A DNA stretch of 64,000 nt from Polymorphobacter_B sp038225475 (GTDB taxonomy: Bacteria; Pseudomonadota; Alphaproteobacteria; Sphingomonadales; Sphingomonadaceae): assembly GCA_038225475.1 (NCBI GenBank), contig JBBRRA010000008.1, positions 76,966 to 140,965 of the forward strand, given 5' to 3'. The notes under the pieces are model-generated. The model searched no databases. It was not told the DNA's origin and saw only the letters and a program-made list of their open reading frames with translations. A program made the position numbers and the translations under genes. Positions 33,162-41,626 of the stretch are shown in pieces (the stretch's first letter is position 1; each line of letters begins with the position of its first letter).

Positions 33162-34504
33162 CCGAGATCAAGCTGCCCGCGATGTCGCCCACCATGGAGG
33201 AGGGCACGCTCGCCAAATGGCTGGTGAAGGAAGGCGACACGGTCAAGCCCGGCGACGTGCTGGCCGAAATCGAAACCGATAAGGCGACGATGGAGCTCGA
33301 GGCCGACGAGGGCGGCGTGGTCGAGAAGCTGCACGTCGCAGGCGGCTCCGACGGGGTCAAGGTCGGCACGCTGATCGCCACCATCCGCGGCGAGGACGAG
33401 GCCGCCGCTGCCCCGGCCGCGAAACCGGCTGAGATACCGAAGCAGGCGGACGCGCCGCCCGCTACGGTCCCGAAGGAAGGTCACGCGCCCGCCAGCCTCG
33501 CCGTCGCTCCTGAAATCTCCGGCCCGACGCACCGCCAGACCGTCCGCGAGGCGCTGCGCGATGCGATGGCCGAGGAAATGCGCGCCGACCCGCTGGTGTT
33601 CGTGATGGGCGAGGAAGTCGCCGAATATCAGGGCGCGTACAAGGTCACGCAGGGTTTGCTCGAGGAGTTCGGCCCCAAGCGCGTCGTCGATACGCCGATC
33701 ACCGAATATGGCTTTGCGGGCCTTGGCACCGGTGCGGCGATGGGCGGATTGAAGCCGATCGTCGAGTTCATGACGTTCAACTTCGCGATGCAGGCGATCG
33801 ACCACATCATCAACTCGGCTGCCAAGACCAATTACATGTCGGGCGGCCAGATGCGCTGCCCGATGGTGTTCCGCGGCCCCAATGGCGCTGCGTCGCGCGT
33901 CGCGGCGCAGCACAGCCAGAATTATGCGCCGTGGTACGCCAGCGTGCCCGGCCTGATCGTCATCGCGCCGTACAGCGCGGCGGATGCCAAGGGGCTGCTC
34001 AAGGCCGCGATCCGCTCGCCTGACCCGGTGGTGTTCCTCGAAAACGAGCTGCTCTACGGCCACAGCTTCGACGTGCCCGACGGCGATGTGGTGGTCGAGA
34101 TCGGCAAGGCGCATGTCGTGCGCGCCGGGACCGACGTGACGCTGGTCAGCTATTCGATCGGCGTCGGCATCGCCCTCGATGCCGCGACCAAGCTCGCCGA
34201 GGCCGGCATCGATGCCGAAGTGCTCGACCTGCGCACGCTGCGCCCGCTCGACCGGGGCGCGGTGCTGGCGAGCCTCAAGAAGACCAACCGCATGGTGGTG
34301 GTGGAGGAAGGCTGGCCGACCTGCTCGATCGCCAGCGAAATCGCCGCGATCGCGATGGAAGACGGCTTCGACGACCTCGACGCGCCGGTGCTGCGCGTGA
34401 CCAACGTCGACGTGCCGCTGCCGTATGCGGCTAATTTGGAGAAGCTGGCGATCGTGAAGGTCGAGGATGTGGTGACGGCGGCGAAGAAGGTGACGTACCG
34501 GTGA
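33158..34504 (+). CDS. pdhB: Pyruvate dehydrogenase E1 component, beta subunit with lipoyl domain
   Basis: A 448-residue protein. Residues 1-80 are a biotinyl/lipoyl domain with the lipoylated lysine K42 in ETDKATMEL, followed by an Ala/Pro linker and then the transketolase-like E1 beta domain (ITEYGFAGLGTGAAMGGLKPIVEFMTFNFAMQA). E1 beta with its own lipoyl domain is known from alphaproteobacteria. It is coupled to pdhA by ATGA. Its stop overlaps the GTG start of an inserted AT-rich gene before pdhC. Confidence 0.95.
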   Translation: MTEIKLPAMSPTMEEGTLAKWLVKEGDTVKPGDVLAEIETDKATMELEADEGGVVEKLHVAGGSDGVKVGTLIATIRGEDEAAAAPAAKPAEIPKQADAPPATVPKEGHAPASLAVAPEISGPTHRQTVREALRDAMAEEMRADPLVFVMGEEVAEYQGAYKVTQGLLEEFGPKRVVDTPITEYGFAGLGTGAAMGGLKPIVEFMTFNFAMQAIDHIINSAAKTNYMSGGQMRCPMVFRGPNGAASRVAAQHSQNYAPWYASVPGLIVIAPYSAADAKGLLKAAIRSPDPVVFLENELLYGHSFDVPDGDVVVEIGKAHVVRAGTDVTLVSYSIGVGIALDAATKLAEAGIDAEVLDLRTLRPLDRGAVLASLKKTNRMVVVEEGWPTCSIASEIAAIAMEDGFDDLDAPVLRVTNVDVPLPYAANLEKLAIVKVEDVVTAAKKVTYR

Positions 34505-34890
34505 GCAAGACTGCCCTTCGAACCCTATTGGGAACCTTTTTATTAGCGAGCGGCTTCTCGACGCCTTGCTTTAGTGAGGATTCGCCAAGCATTACCGTCG
34601 CCAGTCTTCGAACACTATGCGATAGTTCTGATCATGATGGTAAGAACGCGTGCTTAATGTATATATTCGGGGTCGTCTCCGGCCTACAAAACGCTCCTGC
34701 TATGTATCAAGTTTTGCATCATGATACGGTTAAACCCCTATTGTGCATCAATAAGGGGTTTAGCAATGAAATGGTGACTGATGCTGTTACAACATGGATT
34801 AAGGATCATTATAATAGCGGCTTTGCAAACGAAAAACGCGGAGACACAGCGGTAGCTGTAGCCTTGGTTAATTTATTTCCGTGCAAATAA
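34501..34890 (+). CDS. Rap1a/Tai-like immunity-family protein within the PDH operon
   Basis: A 129-residue secreted protein with a signal peptide (MSKTALRTLLGTFLLASGFS). Cysteines C40, C51, C82 and C128 and the pattern C...CLMYIFGVVSG ... LCINKG ... LFPCK match the Rap1a/Tai domain, first described in immunity proteins against type VI peptidoglycan amidases. Many such proteins in alphaproteobacteria are orphans with unknown partners, and no effector gene is seen here. Its GTG overlaps the pdhB stop. The gene is clearly AT-richer than the flanking pdh genes and contains a strong hairpin (34731-34762). Recent insertion is likely. Confidence 0.75.
   Translation: MSKTALRTLLGTFLLASGFSTPCFSEDSPSITVASLRTLCDSSDHDGKNACLMYIFGVVSGLQNAPAMYQVLHHDTVKPLLCINKGFSNEMVTDAVTTWIKDHYNSGFANEKRGDTAVAVALVNLFPCK
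34731..34762. repeat. Near-perfect hairpin inside the Rap1a-like gene
   Basis: TAAACCCCTATTG (34731-34743), loop TGCAT, then CAATAAGGGGTTTA (34749-34762). The arms pair over 13 positions with one bulged base. It lies within the coding sequence, between pdhB and pdhC, and could act as an mRNA stem or partial terminator tuning pdhC-lpdA expression. This role is speculative. Confidence 0.7.
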
Positions 34891-34914
34891 ATAGCGATTC
34901 TTGCAGGTAGCTAT

Positions 34915-36249
34915 ATGCCCATCGACATCACCATGCCCGCACTCTCCCCGACCATGGAGACCGGCACGCTTGCCAAATGGCTCGTCAAGGTCGGCGACAG
35001 CGTCAAGTCGGGCGACGTGCTCGCCGAGATCGAGACCGACAAGGCGACGATGGAGGTCGAATCGATCGACGAGGGCACCGTCACCGAATTGCTGACCCCC
35101 GAAGGCACCGAGGGCGTCCCGGTCGGGCAGGTGATCATGCGGCTGAGCGGGGAGGGGGAGGCGGCGGTGGTTGCCAAGCCTCCCGAAGCGGCAGCTCCGG
35201 CCGCCCCCGCAGCAGCAGCGGCACCGAAAGCGGTTGCGGCAGCGGCGGTTGCGCCGCCCGCGACTGCGGCTGCGCGGGGCCGCGAGGCTGTGGGGGAGGG
35301 GGATGCGCCCGCGCCTGACGGCACCCGTATCAACGCCTCGCCGCTCGCGCGTCGCCTTGCGCAGGCGCAGGGGATCGACCTGGCGAGCATCCGCGGCTCG
35401 GGCCCGAACGGGCGGGTCGTGAAAGCCGATCTCGACGGGGCGACGGCCGCTCCCGGAGCGGCGCACGCCACGCCTGCCGCCGCGCCGACGGCGGCACGGC
35501 AGGTCGTCATGCCCGAAGCAGCGCCGAAATCCGCACCGACCTACCCGCCGCCCGAAGGCGTGCCCGCCGAGGCGGTCAAGCTCAGCTCGATGCGCAAGAC
35601 CATCGCGCGGCGGCTGGCGGAATCGAAGGCGACGGTGCCGCATTTCTACCTGACGGTGGATGTACGCCTCGATGCGCTGCTGAAGCTGCGCGGGGAATTG
35701 AACGCCAGCCTCGAAAAGTCCGGCGTCAAGCTGTCGGTCAACGACCTGCTGATCAAGGCGCTCGGCCTCGCGCTGGCGCAGGTGCCCGACGCGAACGTGC
35801 AGTTCGCCGGCGACACGCTCTACAAGTTCGGCCGCGCCGACGTGTCGGTGGCGGTGGCGATCCCCGGCGGGCTGATCACGCCGATCATCGCCGACGCCGC
35901 GAACAAGCGGCTGAGCGTGATTGCGACCGAGATGAAGGACCTCGCCGCGCGCGCCCGCGACGGCAAGCTGAAACCGGAGGAATATACCGGCGGCACCGCG
36001 TCGATCTCCAACCTCGGCATGTTCGGCATCAAGCAGTTCGACGCGGTCATCAACCCGCCGCAGGGCCTGATCCTCGCGGTCGGCGCGGGCGAGGCGCGAC
36101 CCTATGTGGTCGACGGCGCGCTCGGCATCGCTACCGTGATGAGCGCCACCGGCAGCTTCGATCACCGCGCCATCGACGGCGCGGTGGGGGCAGAGTTTAT
36201 GGCCGCGTTCAAGATATTGGTCGAAGCGCCGTTGGGTATGCTGGCGTGA
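34915..36249 (+). CDS. pdhC: Dihydrolipoamide acetyltransferase (E2) of pyruvate dehydrogenase
   Basis: A 444-residue E2 with an N-terminal lipoyl domain (K43 in ETDKATMEV), an Ala/Pro-rich linker, a peripheral subunit-binding domain (INASPLARRLAQAQGIDLASIRGSGPNGRVVKADL; short segments NASPLARRLAQAQG and GSGPNGRVVKAD) and a C-terminal acetyltransferase core with the catalytic histidine in DHRAIDGA. It transfers the acetyl group to CoA. It is separated from pdhB by the Rap1a-like gene, and its stop overlaps the lpdA GTG start. Confidence 0.95.
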   Translation: MPIDITMPALSPTMETGTLAKWLVKVGDSVKSGDVLAEIETDKATMEVESIDEGTVTELLTPEGTEGVPVGQVIMRLSGEGEAAVVAKPPEAAAPAAPAAAAAPKAVAAAAVAPPATAAARGREAVGEGDAPAPDGTRINASPLARRLAQAQGIDLASIRGSGPNGRVVKADLDGATAAPGAAHATPAAAPTAARQVVMPEAAPKSAPTYPPPEGVPAEAVKLSSMRKTIARRLAESKATVPHFYLTVDVRLDALLKLRGELNASLEKSGVKLSVNDLLIKALGLALAQVPDANVQFAGDTLYKFGRADVSVAVAIPGGLITPIIADAANKRLSVIATEMKDLAARARDGKLKPEEYTGGTASISNLGMFGIKQFDAVINPPQGLILAVGAGEARPYVVDGALGIATVMSATGSFDHRAIDGAVGAEFMAAFKILVEAPLGMLA

Positions 36250-37640
36250 GCGAACCCTTCGACCTCGCCATCCTCGGCTCCGGTCCCGGCGGCTATGTCG
36301 CCGCGATCCGCGCGGCGCAGCTCGGCCTGAAGGTCGCGATCGTCGAGCGCGAGCGGCTCGGCGGTATCTGTTTAAACTGGGGGTGCATCCCGACCAAGGC
36401 GCTGCTGCGGACATCCGAAATCTACCATTACATGCAGCACGCCGACGCTTATGGGCTGTCGGCGACCGGCGTGTCGTTCGACCTGCCGAAGGTCGTCGAG
36501 CGGTCGCGCAAGGTGGCGGGGCAATTGAACGCCGGCGTCAAGGGGTTGATGAAGAAGCACAAAGTCACGGTCGTCGAAGGCGAGGGGCGGCTGACCGGCG
36601 CGGCGCAGCTGACGGTCAGGACCGGCGACCAGGAACGCGTGCTCGATGCGAAGAACGTTATCGTCGCGACGGGCGCGCGCGCGCGCGACCTACCCGGCCT
36701 GAAGGCCGACGGGCAGCGCATCTGGACCTACCGCCACGCGATGGTGCCGCCCGCGATGCCGACCGACCTGCTGGTGATCGGCTCGGGCGCGATCGGCATC
36801 GAGTTCGCCAGCTTTTACAGCGACATGGGCGCAAAGGTTACCGTCGTCGAAATGCTCGGCCGCGTGCTGCCGGTCGAGGATGCCGACATTTCGGCGCACA
36901 TGCTCAAAACGCTGACCAAGCAGGGCATGACGCTGCTGACCAGTGCGAAGGTCTCCGACGTCAAACCCGACAAGGACGGCGTGTCGGCGACGATCACCAC
37001 CGCCGATGGCAAGGCGGCCACCAACCGCTACAGCCATGTCATCGTTGCCATTGGCATCGTCGCCAATACCGAGACGATCGGGCTCGAGGCGTTGGGTGTG
37101 CAGACCGAACGCGGGCACATCGTTGTCGACCGCTTCGGCGCGACCAACGTGCCCGGCGTCTGGGCGATCGGCGATGTCGTCGGCGCACCGTGGCTGGCGC
37201 ACAAGGCAAGCCATGAGGGGGTCGTTGCAGTCGAGAAGATCGCCGGGCTCAACCCGCATGCGCTGTCGACCGCGAACATCCCCGGCTGCACCTATAGCCG
37301 CCCGCAGGTGGCGAGCGTCGGCATGACCGAAGCCAAGGCAGCGACAAGCGGGCGCAAGCTCAGGGTCGGCAAATTTCCGTTCATCGGCAACGGCAAGGCG
37401 ATCGCGCTCGGCGAGGCGGAGGGGTTCGTCAAGACGGTGTTCGACGCCGAAACTGGCGAGCTGCTCGGCGCGCACATGGTCGGTGCGGAAGTCACCGAGT
37501 TGATCCAGGGCTATGTGATCGCGCGCGAGCTCGAGACGACCGAAGCCGAGCTGATCGGCACGATCTTTGCGCACCCGACGCTGAGCGAGATGATGAACGA
37601 AAGCGTGCTCGGTGCCTATGGGCGGGCGCTGCACTTTTAG
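36246..37640 (+). CDS. lpdA: Dihydrolipoyl dehydrogenase (E3)
   Basis: A 464-residue FAD/NAD oxidoreductase that reoxidises dihydrolipoamide. The N-terminal FAD motif GSGPGGYVAA, the redox-active disulfide C42/C47 in GGICLNWGC, the NAD motif GSGAIGIEFASFYSDMG and the C-terminal His-Glu dyad region HPTLSEMMNE are all present. The GTG start overlaps the pdhC stop. Convergent with the beta-barrel gene, sharing TTAG at their stops. Confidence 0.95.
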   Translation: MSEPFDLAILGSGPGGYVAAIRAAQLGLKVAIVERERLGGICLNWGCIPTKALLRTSEIYHYMQHADAYGLSATGVSFDLPKVVERSRKVAGQLNAGVKGLMKKHKVTVVEGEGRLTGAAQLTVRTGDQERVLDAKNVIVATGARARDLPGLKADGQRIWTYRHAMVPPAMPTDLLVIGSGAIGIEFASFYSDMGAKVTVVEMLGRVLPVEDADISAHMLKTLTKQGMTLLTSAKVSDVKPDKDGVSATITTADGKAATNRYSHVIVAIGIVANTETIGLEALGVQTERGHIVVDRFGATNVPGVWAIGDVVGAPWLAHKASHEGVVAVEKIAGLNPHALSTANIPGCTYSRPQVASVGMTEAKAATSGRKLRVGKFPFIGNGKAIALGEAEGFVKTVFDAETGELLGAHMVGAEVTELIQGYVIARELETTEAELIGTIFAHPTLSEMMNESVLGAYGRALHF

Positions 37641-38584
37641 AGCCGGTAGCGCAGTCCGAGCGATAGCGTGGCGCGCGGGGTTAGCTGAAAGCCGTGAATT
37701 CGCTCGTACAGCGGCAGCTGCACGAAGCCGAAGCCGGTCAACCGCCGCGCCAGCCGGGCCGAGACGCCGGGGCTGAGATAGACCAGTTCGCCGCCGCTGT
37801 TGTCGCGGTCGGACTCGACCCCGCGGTCGAGCCCGGCAACGCGCACATTGAGCTGAAGTTGCGGTGTCAGGGCGGCCCAGCGGGTATAGTCGAGGCCGGC
37901 GGACGCGGTGCCGGTGATGCCGGGGCGAAAGTGCGCGCGGCCGTCGATCGGCACATCGGCCTGCACCTGGATGAAATAGTCGAGCCGCGCTGCAACGCCG
38001 CCGAAGTGGTAGGCACCGATGATCGCGTCGGTCGTGCCGCTGCCGTTCTGGAGGCCCCGATCGAGCAATTCACCTGCCTGCGGCCCGGCGTTGAAACGCG
38101 TGCGAAAATTGCCGGTCGGCAGTTTCAGGCCAAGCGTCACGCCGGTAACGCCGCCGCCACCAAATCCCTGATAGCGAACCGTGATCCGCGCGTCGCCGAT
38201 ACCCTGGGTGAGCGAGTGCGACGCCGCACTATCGCCCTCGGCCACGGTCAGGTGCGGCCTGATATTGAGCGGCAGCTGAACGTTGATGCCCCAGTCGGGG
38301 CTCCAGCTATGGTCGACGCCAAGCGTGACATAGTGGTTATCCGTGAAGCGCTCGATCTCGCGGTCGGCGGGCAGCGCGACCGCACCGACCCGCCCGGTGC
38401 CAGTGCGCAGGTCGGTCTGGGCGATATAGTCGTAGCGCAGATCGATGTGCGTGCCGGGCTGACCGGTCAAGCCCTGGGAAATCCAGTCGGAAGTCAGCGT
38501 GCAGCCGCAGCTTGAACAGGCGGCAGCGGCGATAGCGGAATTTAACAGTACGGCGCAAAGCGCCGCGCGAAGCGTGATGATCAT
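37637..38584 (-). CDS. Outer-membrane beta-barrel-like protein with N-terminal CxxCxC motif
   Basis: A 315-residue protein. The signal peptide (about 1-22) runs straight into the cysteine cluster ACSSCGCTLTSDW. The rest is alternating beta strands and glycine-rich turns ending in LRYRL, as expected for an outer-membrane barrel of the transporter/MetA-pathway-like group. The Cys cluster suggests metal or redox chemistry near the periplasmic N-terminus (inference). The ATG at 38584 has CGGAG eight bases upstream. It lies downstream of a DUF2946-like gene and carbonic anhydrase. Confidence 0.7.
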   Translation of the reverse strand: MIITLRAALCAVLLNSAIAAAACSSCGCTLTSDWISQGLTGQPGTHIDLRYDYIAQTDLRTGTGRVGAVALPADREIERFTDNHYVTLGVDHSWSPDWGINVQLPLNIRPHLTVAEGDSAASHSLTQGIGDARITVRYQGFGGGGVTGVTLGLKLPTGNFRTRFNAGPQAGELLDRGLQNGSGTTDAIIGAYHFGGVAARLDYFIQVQADVPIDGRAHFRPGITGTASAGLDYTRWAALTPQLQLNVRVAGLDRGVESDRDNSGGELVYLSPGVSARLARRLTGFGFVQLPLYERIHGFQLTPRATLSLGLRYRL

Positions 38585-38657
38585 GGGAAGCACTCCGGCG
38601 GGACGCGCGCGCAGGGCAGCAGCGTCGGCTGGGTTGAAATACCGGCGGTGGAGACAG

Positions 38658-39023
38658 CTAGAGCGCGGCCGGTGGCCCGGTAGCGGACGGCGGCGGCGCG
38701 GCCAGCGCGGGTACAGCGCCCTCTGGTACGCGGGCTGATAGCGGGACGCTGCTATGCGCCGGCTCGGATGGTATCCCCGCCGTCGTCATCGGTAGGTCGG
38801 TCGGCGCGCTCAGTCCGGCGAACGGGCAGTCATGGCCTGCGTCGGCGGGCGGCGTGCCCTCCGGCGTAGCCGCACCAGCTACAGCGCCATGGCCGGTGCA
38901 GATTACCACCACGACACCGTGCGCCGCCGCCGCTGGCATGAAGCCCGCCGGCAGCAATGCGCGCAACAGCAACGCTGCAAACGCCAGCCGGATACCCCAG
39001 ACGCTGGCGCGCGGCATCACCAT
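38658..39023 (-). CDS. DUF2946-like exported protein
   Basis: A 121-residue exported protein: the N-terminal hydrophobic segment (GIRLAFAALLLRALLPAGFMP) is followed by CTGHG and CPFAG cysteine positions and a Pro/Ala-rich tail. This resembles DUF2946 proteins, which often occur near copper-handling genes. The ATG at 39023 lies inside the end of the carbonic anhydrase gene; another ATG at 39017 is possible. It precedes the beta-barrel gene on the same strand. Confidence 0.6.
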   Translation of the reverse strand: MVMPRASVWGIRLAFAALLLRALLPAGFMPAAAAHGVVVVICTGHGAVAGAATPEGTPPADAGHDCPFAGLSAPTDLPMTTAGIPSEPAHSSVPLSARVPEGAVPALAAPPPSATGPPAAL

Positions 39024-39670
39024 TCGAGCGGCGTGGCCTCGAAGCGGCCCGTCGCGGTGTCGAGCACCCGCAATAGCCCGTCGGCGATCGAGAAATGCGT
39101 GCCGTGCAACTGCAGCGTGCCCGCGGCCTCACGCGCCGCAACGAACGGGAAGCTGCGCAAATTGGCGAGGCTGAGGCGGATGGCGGCGAGTTCGAGCGCC
39201 TCGGCGGCATCGACATCGGCGCTGAGCGCGGCGACGGCGCGGATCTGGTCGCGTGCCGGTTCGATGATCGCCATCCAGCGCCCGATGAACGCGCCATGGC
39301 CTTCGGCCTTGTCATCGAAACGCCCATCGAGCGATGCGGCAATGCCGCCGCACTGGGCATGGCCAAGCACCACGACATGTTCGACCTCGAGCTGCGTCAC
39401 GGCAAATTCGATGGCGGCAGACGCGCCGTGCTGGCCGCCGTCGGGCTCGTAGGGTGGCACCAGGTTGGCGACATTGCGCACGACGAACGCCTGCCCCGGT
39501 TCGGTATCGAAAATCCGCGTCGGGTCGACCCGGCTGTCCGAACACGCAATGACCATGATCTTGGGCGACTGCCCGACGTTGGACAGCGCATCGAAGCGCT
39601 GGCGCTGTTCGACATACGCACCGCTGCGGAAGCGCCGATAGCCGTCGAGAAGTTCGGCAAAGTCGGACAT
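39017..39670 (-). CDS. Beta-class carbonic anhydrase
   Basis: A 217-residue zinc enzyme that hydrates CO2 to bicarbonate. Zinc ligands are C43, H104 and C107 (CSDSR ... GHAQCGG), and the D45-R47 dyad is present. Length and motifs are complete. The start has GGAGGGG upstream. It is divergent from lipA across about 110 bp and overlaps the start of the DUF2946-like gene downstream. Confidence 0.92.
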   Translation of the reverse strand: MSDFAELLDGYRRFRSGAYVEQRQRFDALSNVGQSPKIMVIACSDSRVDPTRIFDTEPGQAFVVRNVANLVPPYEPDGGQHGASAAIEFAVTQLEVEHVVVLGHAQCGGIAASLDGRFDDKAEGHGAFIGRWMAIIEPARDQIRAVAALSADVDAAEALELAAIRLSLANLRSFPFVAAREAAGTLQLHGTHFSIADGLLRVLDTATGRFEATPLEW

Positions 39671-39783
39671 GGCCCCTCCATTGATTGATGCGACGCGTGG
39701 GGTAGCCGAGCCCCGGAGAAGTGACAAGCCGCCACGCCCCGGCTTTGGTTGGCACCGGGGCTGTGACACGCTATCTACCGCGC

Positions 39784-40689
39784 ATGACCCAGCCCGAGCC
39801 GCTTGCCCGCATCAAAAAGCCAGATTGGTTGCGCGTTCGCGCGCCGACGTCGGTGGCGTTTGCCGAGACGCGGTCGTTGATGCGACGGCTCAACCTCACC
39901 ACCGTCTGCGAGGAGGCGGCGTGTCCTAACATTGGCGAATGCTGGACCCAAAAGCATGCCACTGTGATGATCCTTGGCGATACCTGCACGCGCGCCTGCG
40001 CGTTCTGTAACGTCAAGACCGGGCTGCCGCAGGCGGTCGATGCAGCCGAACCCGAGCGGCTGGCCGAGGCGGCGGCCGAGCTTGGCCTCGAGCATATCGT
40101 CATCACCAGCGTCGACCGCGATGATCTGCCAGACGGCGGCGCGCGGCAGTTCGTCAAGGTGATCGAGGCGCTGCGCGCGCGGGCGCCCAACACGACGATT
40201 GAAATCCTGACGCCCGATTTCCGGAACAAGGCGAGCGTGGCGGTCGAAACGATCGTCGCGGCGCGGCCCGACGTCTATAATCACAATCTCGAAACGGTGC
40301 CGCGGCTGTATCCGACGATCCGCCCCGGTGCGCGCTATTATCATTCGCTGCGGCTGCTCGAGCAGGTCAAGCGGCTCGATCCGACTATTTTCACCAAATC
40401 CGGTCTGATGGTGGGACTGGGCGAGGAACGCCTCGAGATGCATCAGGTCATGGACGACATGCGCTCGGCCGATATCGATTTCCTGACGGTCGGCCAGTAT
40501 CTGCAGCCGACGCCGCGTCACGCCATGGTCATCGAGTTCGTCACCCCCGACACGTTCCGCAGCATCGCCTCGATCGCGCGCGCCAAGGGGTTCCTGCTCG
40601 TTGCAGCGACGCCGCTGACGCGGTCGAGCTATCACGCCGGCGCGGACTTTGCCCGGATGCAGCAGGCCCGCCGGGCGCAGCACGCCTGA
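39784..40689 (+). CDS. lipA: Lipoyl synthase
   Basis: A 301-residue radical SAM enzyme that inserts two sulfurs into octanoyl-protein to form lipoate. The auxiliary cluster cysteines C42, C47 and C53 and the radical SAM cysteines C68, C72 and C75 (CTRACAFC) are present. The ATG at 39784 is chosen because it gives the normal short N-terminus before IKKPDWLR. Its product should modify PdhB and PdhC, encoded about 5 kb away. The stop overlaps the start of the Coq10/RatA gene. Confidence 0.97.
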   Translation: MTQPEPLARIKKPDWLRVRAPTSVAFAETRSLMRRLNLTTVCEEAACPNIGECWTQKHATVMILGDTCTRACAFCNVKTGLPQAVDAAEPERLAEAAAELGLEHIVITSVDRDDLPDGGARQFVKVIEALRARAPNTTIEILTPDFRNKASVAVETIVAARPDVYNHNLETVPRLYPTIRPGARYYHSLRLLEQVKRLDPTIFTKSGLMVGLGEERLEMHQVMDDMRSADIDFLTVGQYLQPTPRHAMVIEFVTPDTFRSIASIARAKGFLLVAATPLTRSSYHAGADFARMQQARRAQHA

Positions 40690-41174
40690 TGCCGCGCCAT
40701 GTCGAAACCCGCGTGCTGCCCTACACGCCCGAACAGGTGTTCGATCTGGTCGCCGATATCGGTCGCTATCCCGAATTCCTGCCGTGGATCCAGGCGATGC
40801 GGATCACGTCGAACGACGGGCACAAGGTCGTCGCCGACATGGTCGTCGGTTTCAAGATGGTACGCGAACGCTTCACCAGCCGCGTGACGCTCGACCGGCC
40901 ACTGACCATCCATGTCGATTATATCGCCGGGCCGCTCAAATATCTGCGCAACGACTGGCGGTTCGAGGCCGCACCCGGCGGCACGCTGGTGCACTTCGCG
41001 GTCGATTTCGAATTTGCCTCGCGGCTGTTCGAACGGCTGGCCGGGATGTTCTTTTCAGAAGCTTTCCGCCGGATGGTGGCCTCGTTCGAAGCGCGCGCGG
41101 CAGTGCTTTATTCGGCCTCGAGCGCGCCTGTCGCCCCGGGCATCAACAGGTCGAGCGCTACCAAAACTGCCTGA
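40689..41174 (+). CDS. Coq10/RatA family START-domain protein
   Basis: A 161-residue polyketide cyclase/START-like protein (YTPEQVFDLVADIGRYPEFLPWI ... VDFEFASRLFERLAGMFF). Bacterial members are named RatA toxins after one E. coli report, but most resemble mitochondrial Coq10, a ubiquinone-binding protein. A respiratory lipid role is therefore more likely here. The ATG overlaps the lipA stop (TGATG). The 3' end overlaps the convergent cinA-like gene by 67 bp. Confidence 0.87.
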   Translation: MPRHVETRVLPYTPEQVFDLVADIGRYPEFLPWIQAMRITSNDGHKVVADMVVGFKMVRERFTSRVTLDRPLTIHVDYIAGPLKYLRNDWRFEAAPGGTLVHFAVDFEFASRLFERLAGMFFSEAFRRMVASFEARAAVLYSASSAPVAPGINRSSATKTA

Positions 41175-41626
41175 CGCCGGATTTCGGTGCGCCCAAGATC
41201 GCCGAACAACCGGGTGTCGGCGACCACCACATCGGGATCGCCGTCGCGTGTCGCCCGGGCAAACACGACCATCCCGACCGGTTTGCGATCCGATCCGCCG
41301 CCCGGCCCGGCAATTCCGGTGACTGCGACAGCGACATCGGCATGGCTGTGCTTCAGCGCGCCCTGCGCCATTGCCCAAGCCACTGCGACGGATACCGCGC
41401 CAAAGGTTTCGAGGATATCGAGGTTGACGCCCAACGCTTCGAGCTTGGCCTCGTTCGAATAGGTGACATAGCCGCGATCGACGACATCCGAGGCGCCGGC
41501 GATTTCGGTCAGTGCGCCGGCGACCAGACCGCCGGTGCATGATTCGGCGGTAACCACGGTCAATCCGGCCGCCCGGTTCGCCGCCACAACGGCTGCCGCC
41601 AGGTCGAGAACTTGCCTATCGAGCAT
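41108..41626 (-). CDS. CinA-family nicotinamide-nucleotide amidohydrolase
   Basis: A 172-residue stand-alone CinA C-terminal domain (PncC type), which deamidates NMN to nicotinate mononucleotide in pyridine nucleotide recycling. The TAESCTGGLVAGALTEIAGAS signature (short form AESCTGGLVA) and GIAGPGGG are intact. The N-terminal molybdopterin-like domain of long CinA is absent. The ATG at 41626 overlaps the end of ispDF by 11 bp. Its tail overlaps the Coq10/RatA gene. Confidence 0.88.
   Translation of the reverse strand: MLDRQVLDLAAAVVAANRAAGLTVVTAESCTGGLVAGALTEIAGASDVVDRGYVTYSNEAKLEALGVNLDILETFGAVSVAVAWAMAQGALKHSHADVAVAVTGIAGPGGGSDRKPVGMVVFARATRDGDPDVVVADTRLFGDLGRTEIRRQAVLVALDLLMPGATGALEAE

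Noticed and set aside
34873..36414. A 513-codon minus-strand frame opposite pdhC
   Set aside because: Antisense shadow frame, low complexity (R, G, H), and pdhC is complete with all catalytic motifs.
40689..41174. RatA-like gene considered as part of a toxin-antitoxin pair
   Set aside because: No RatB partner is adjacent and the Coq10-like role fits the lipA-linked context better.
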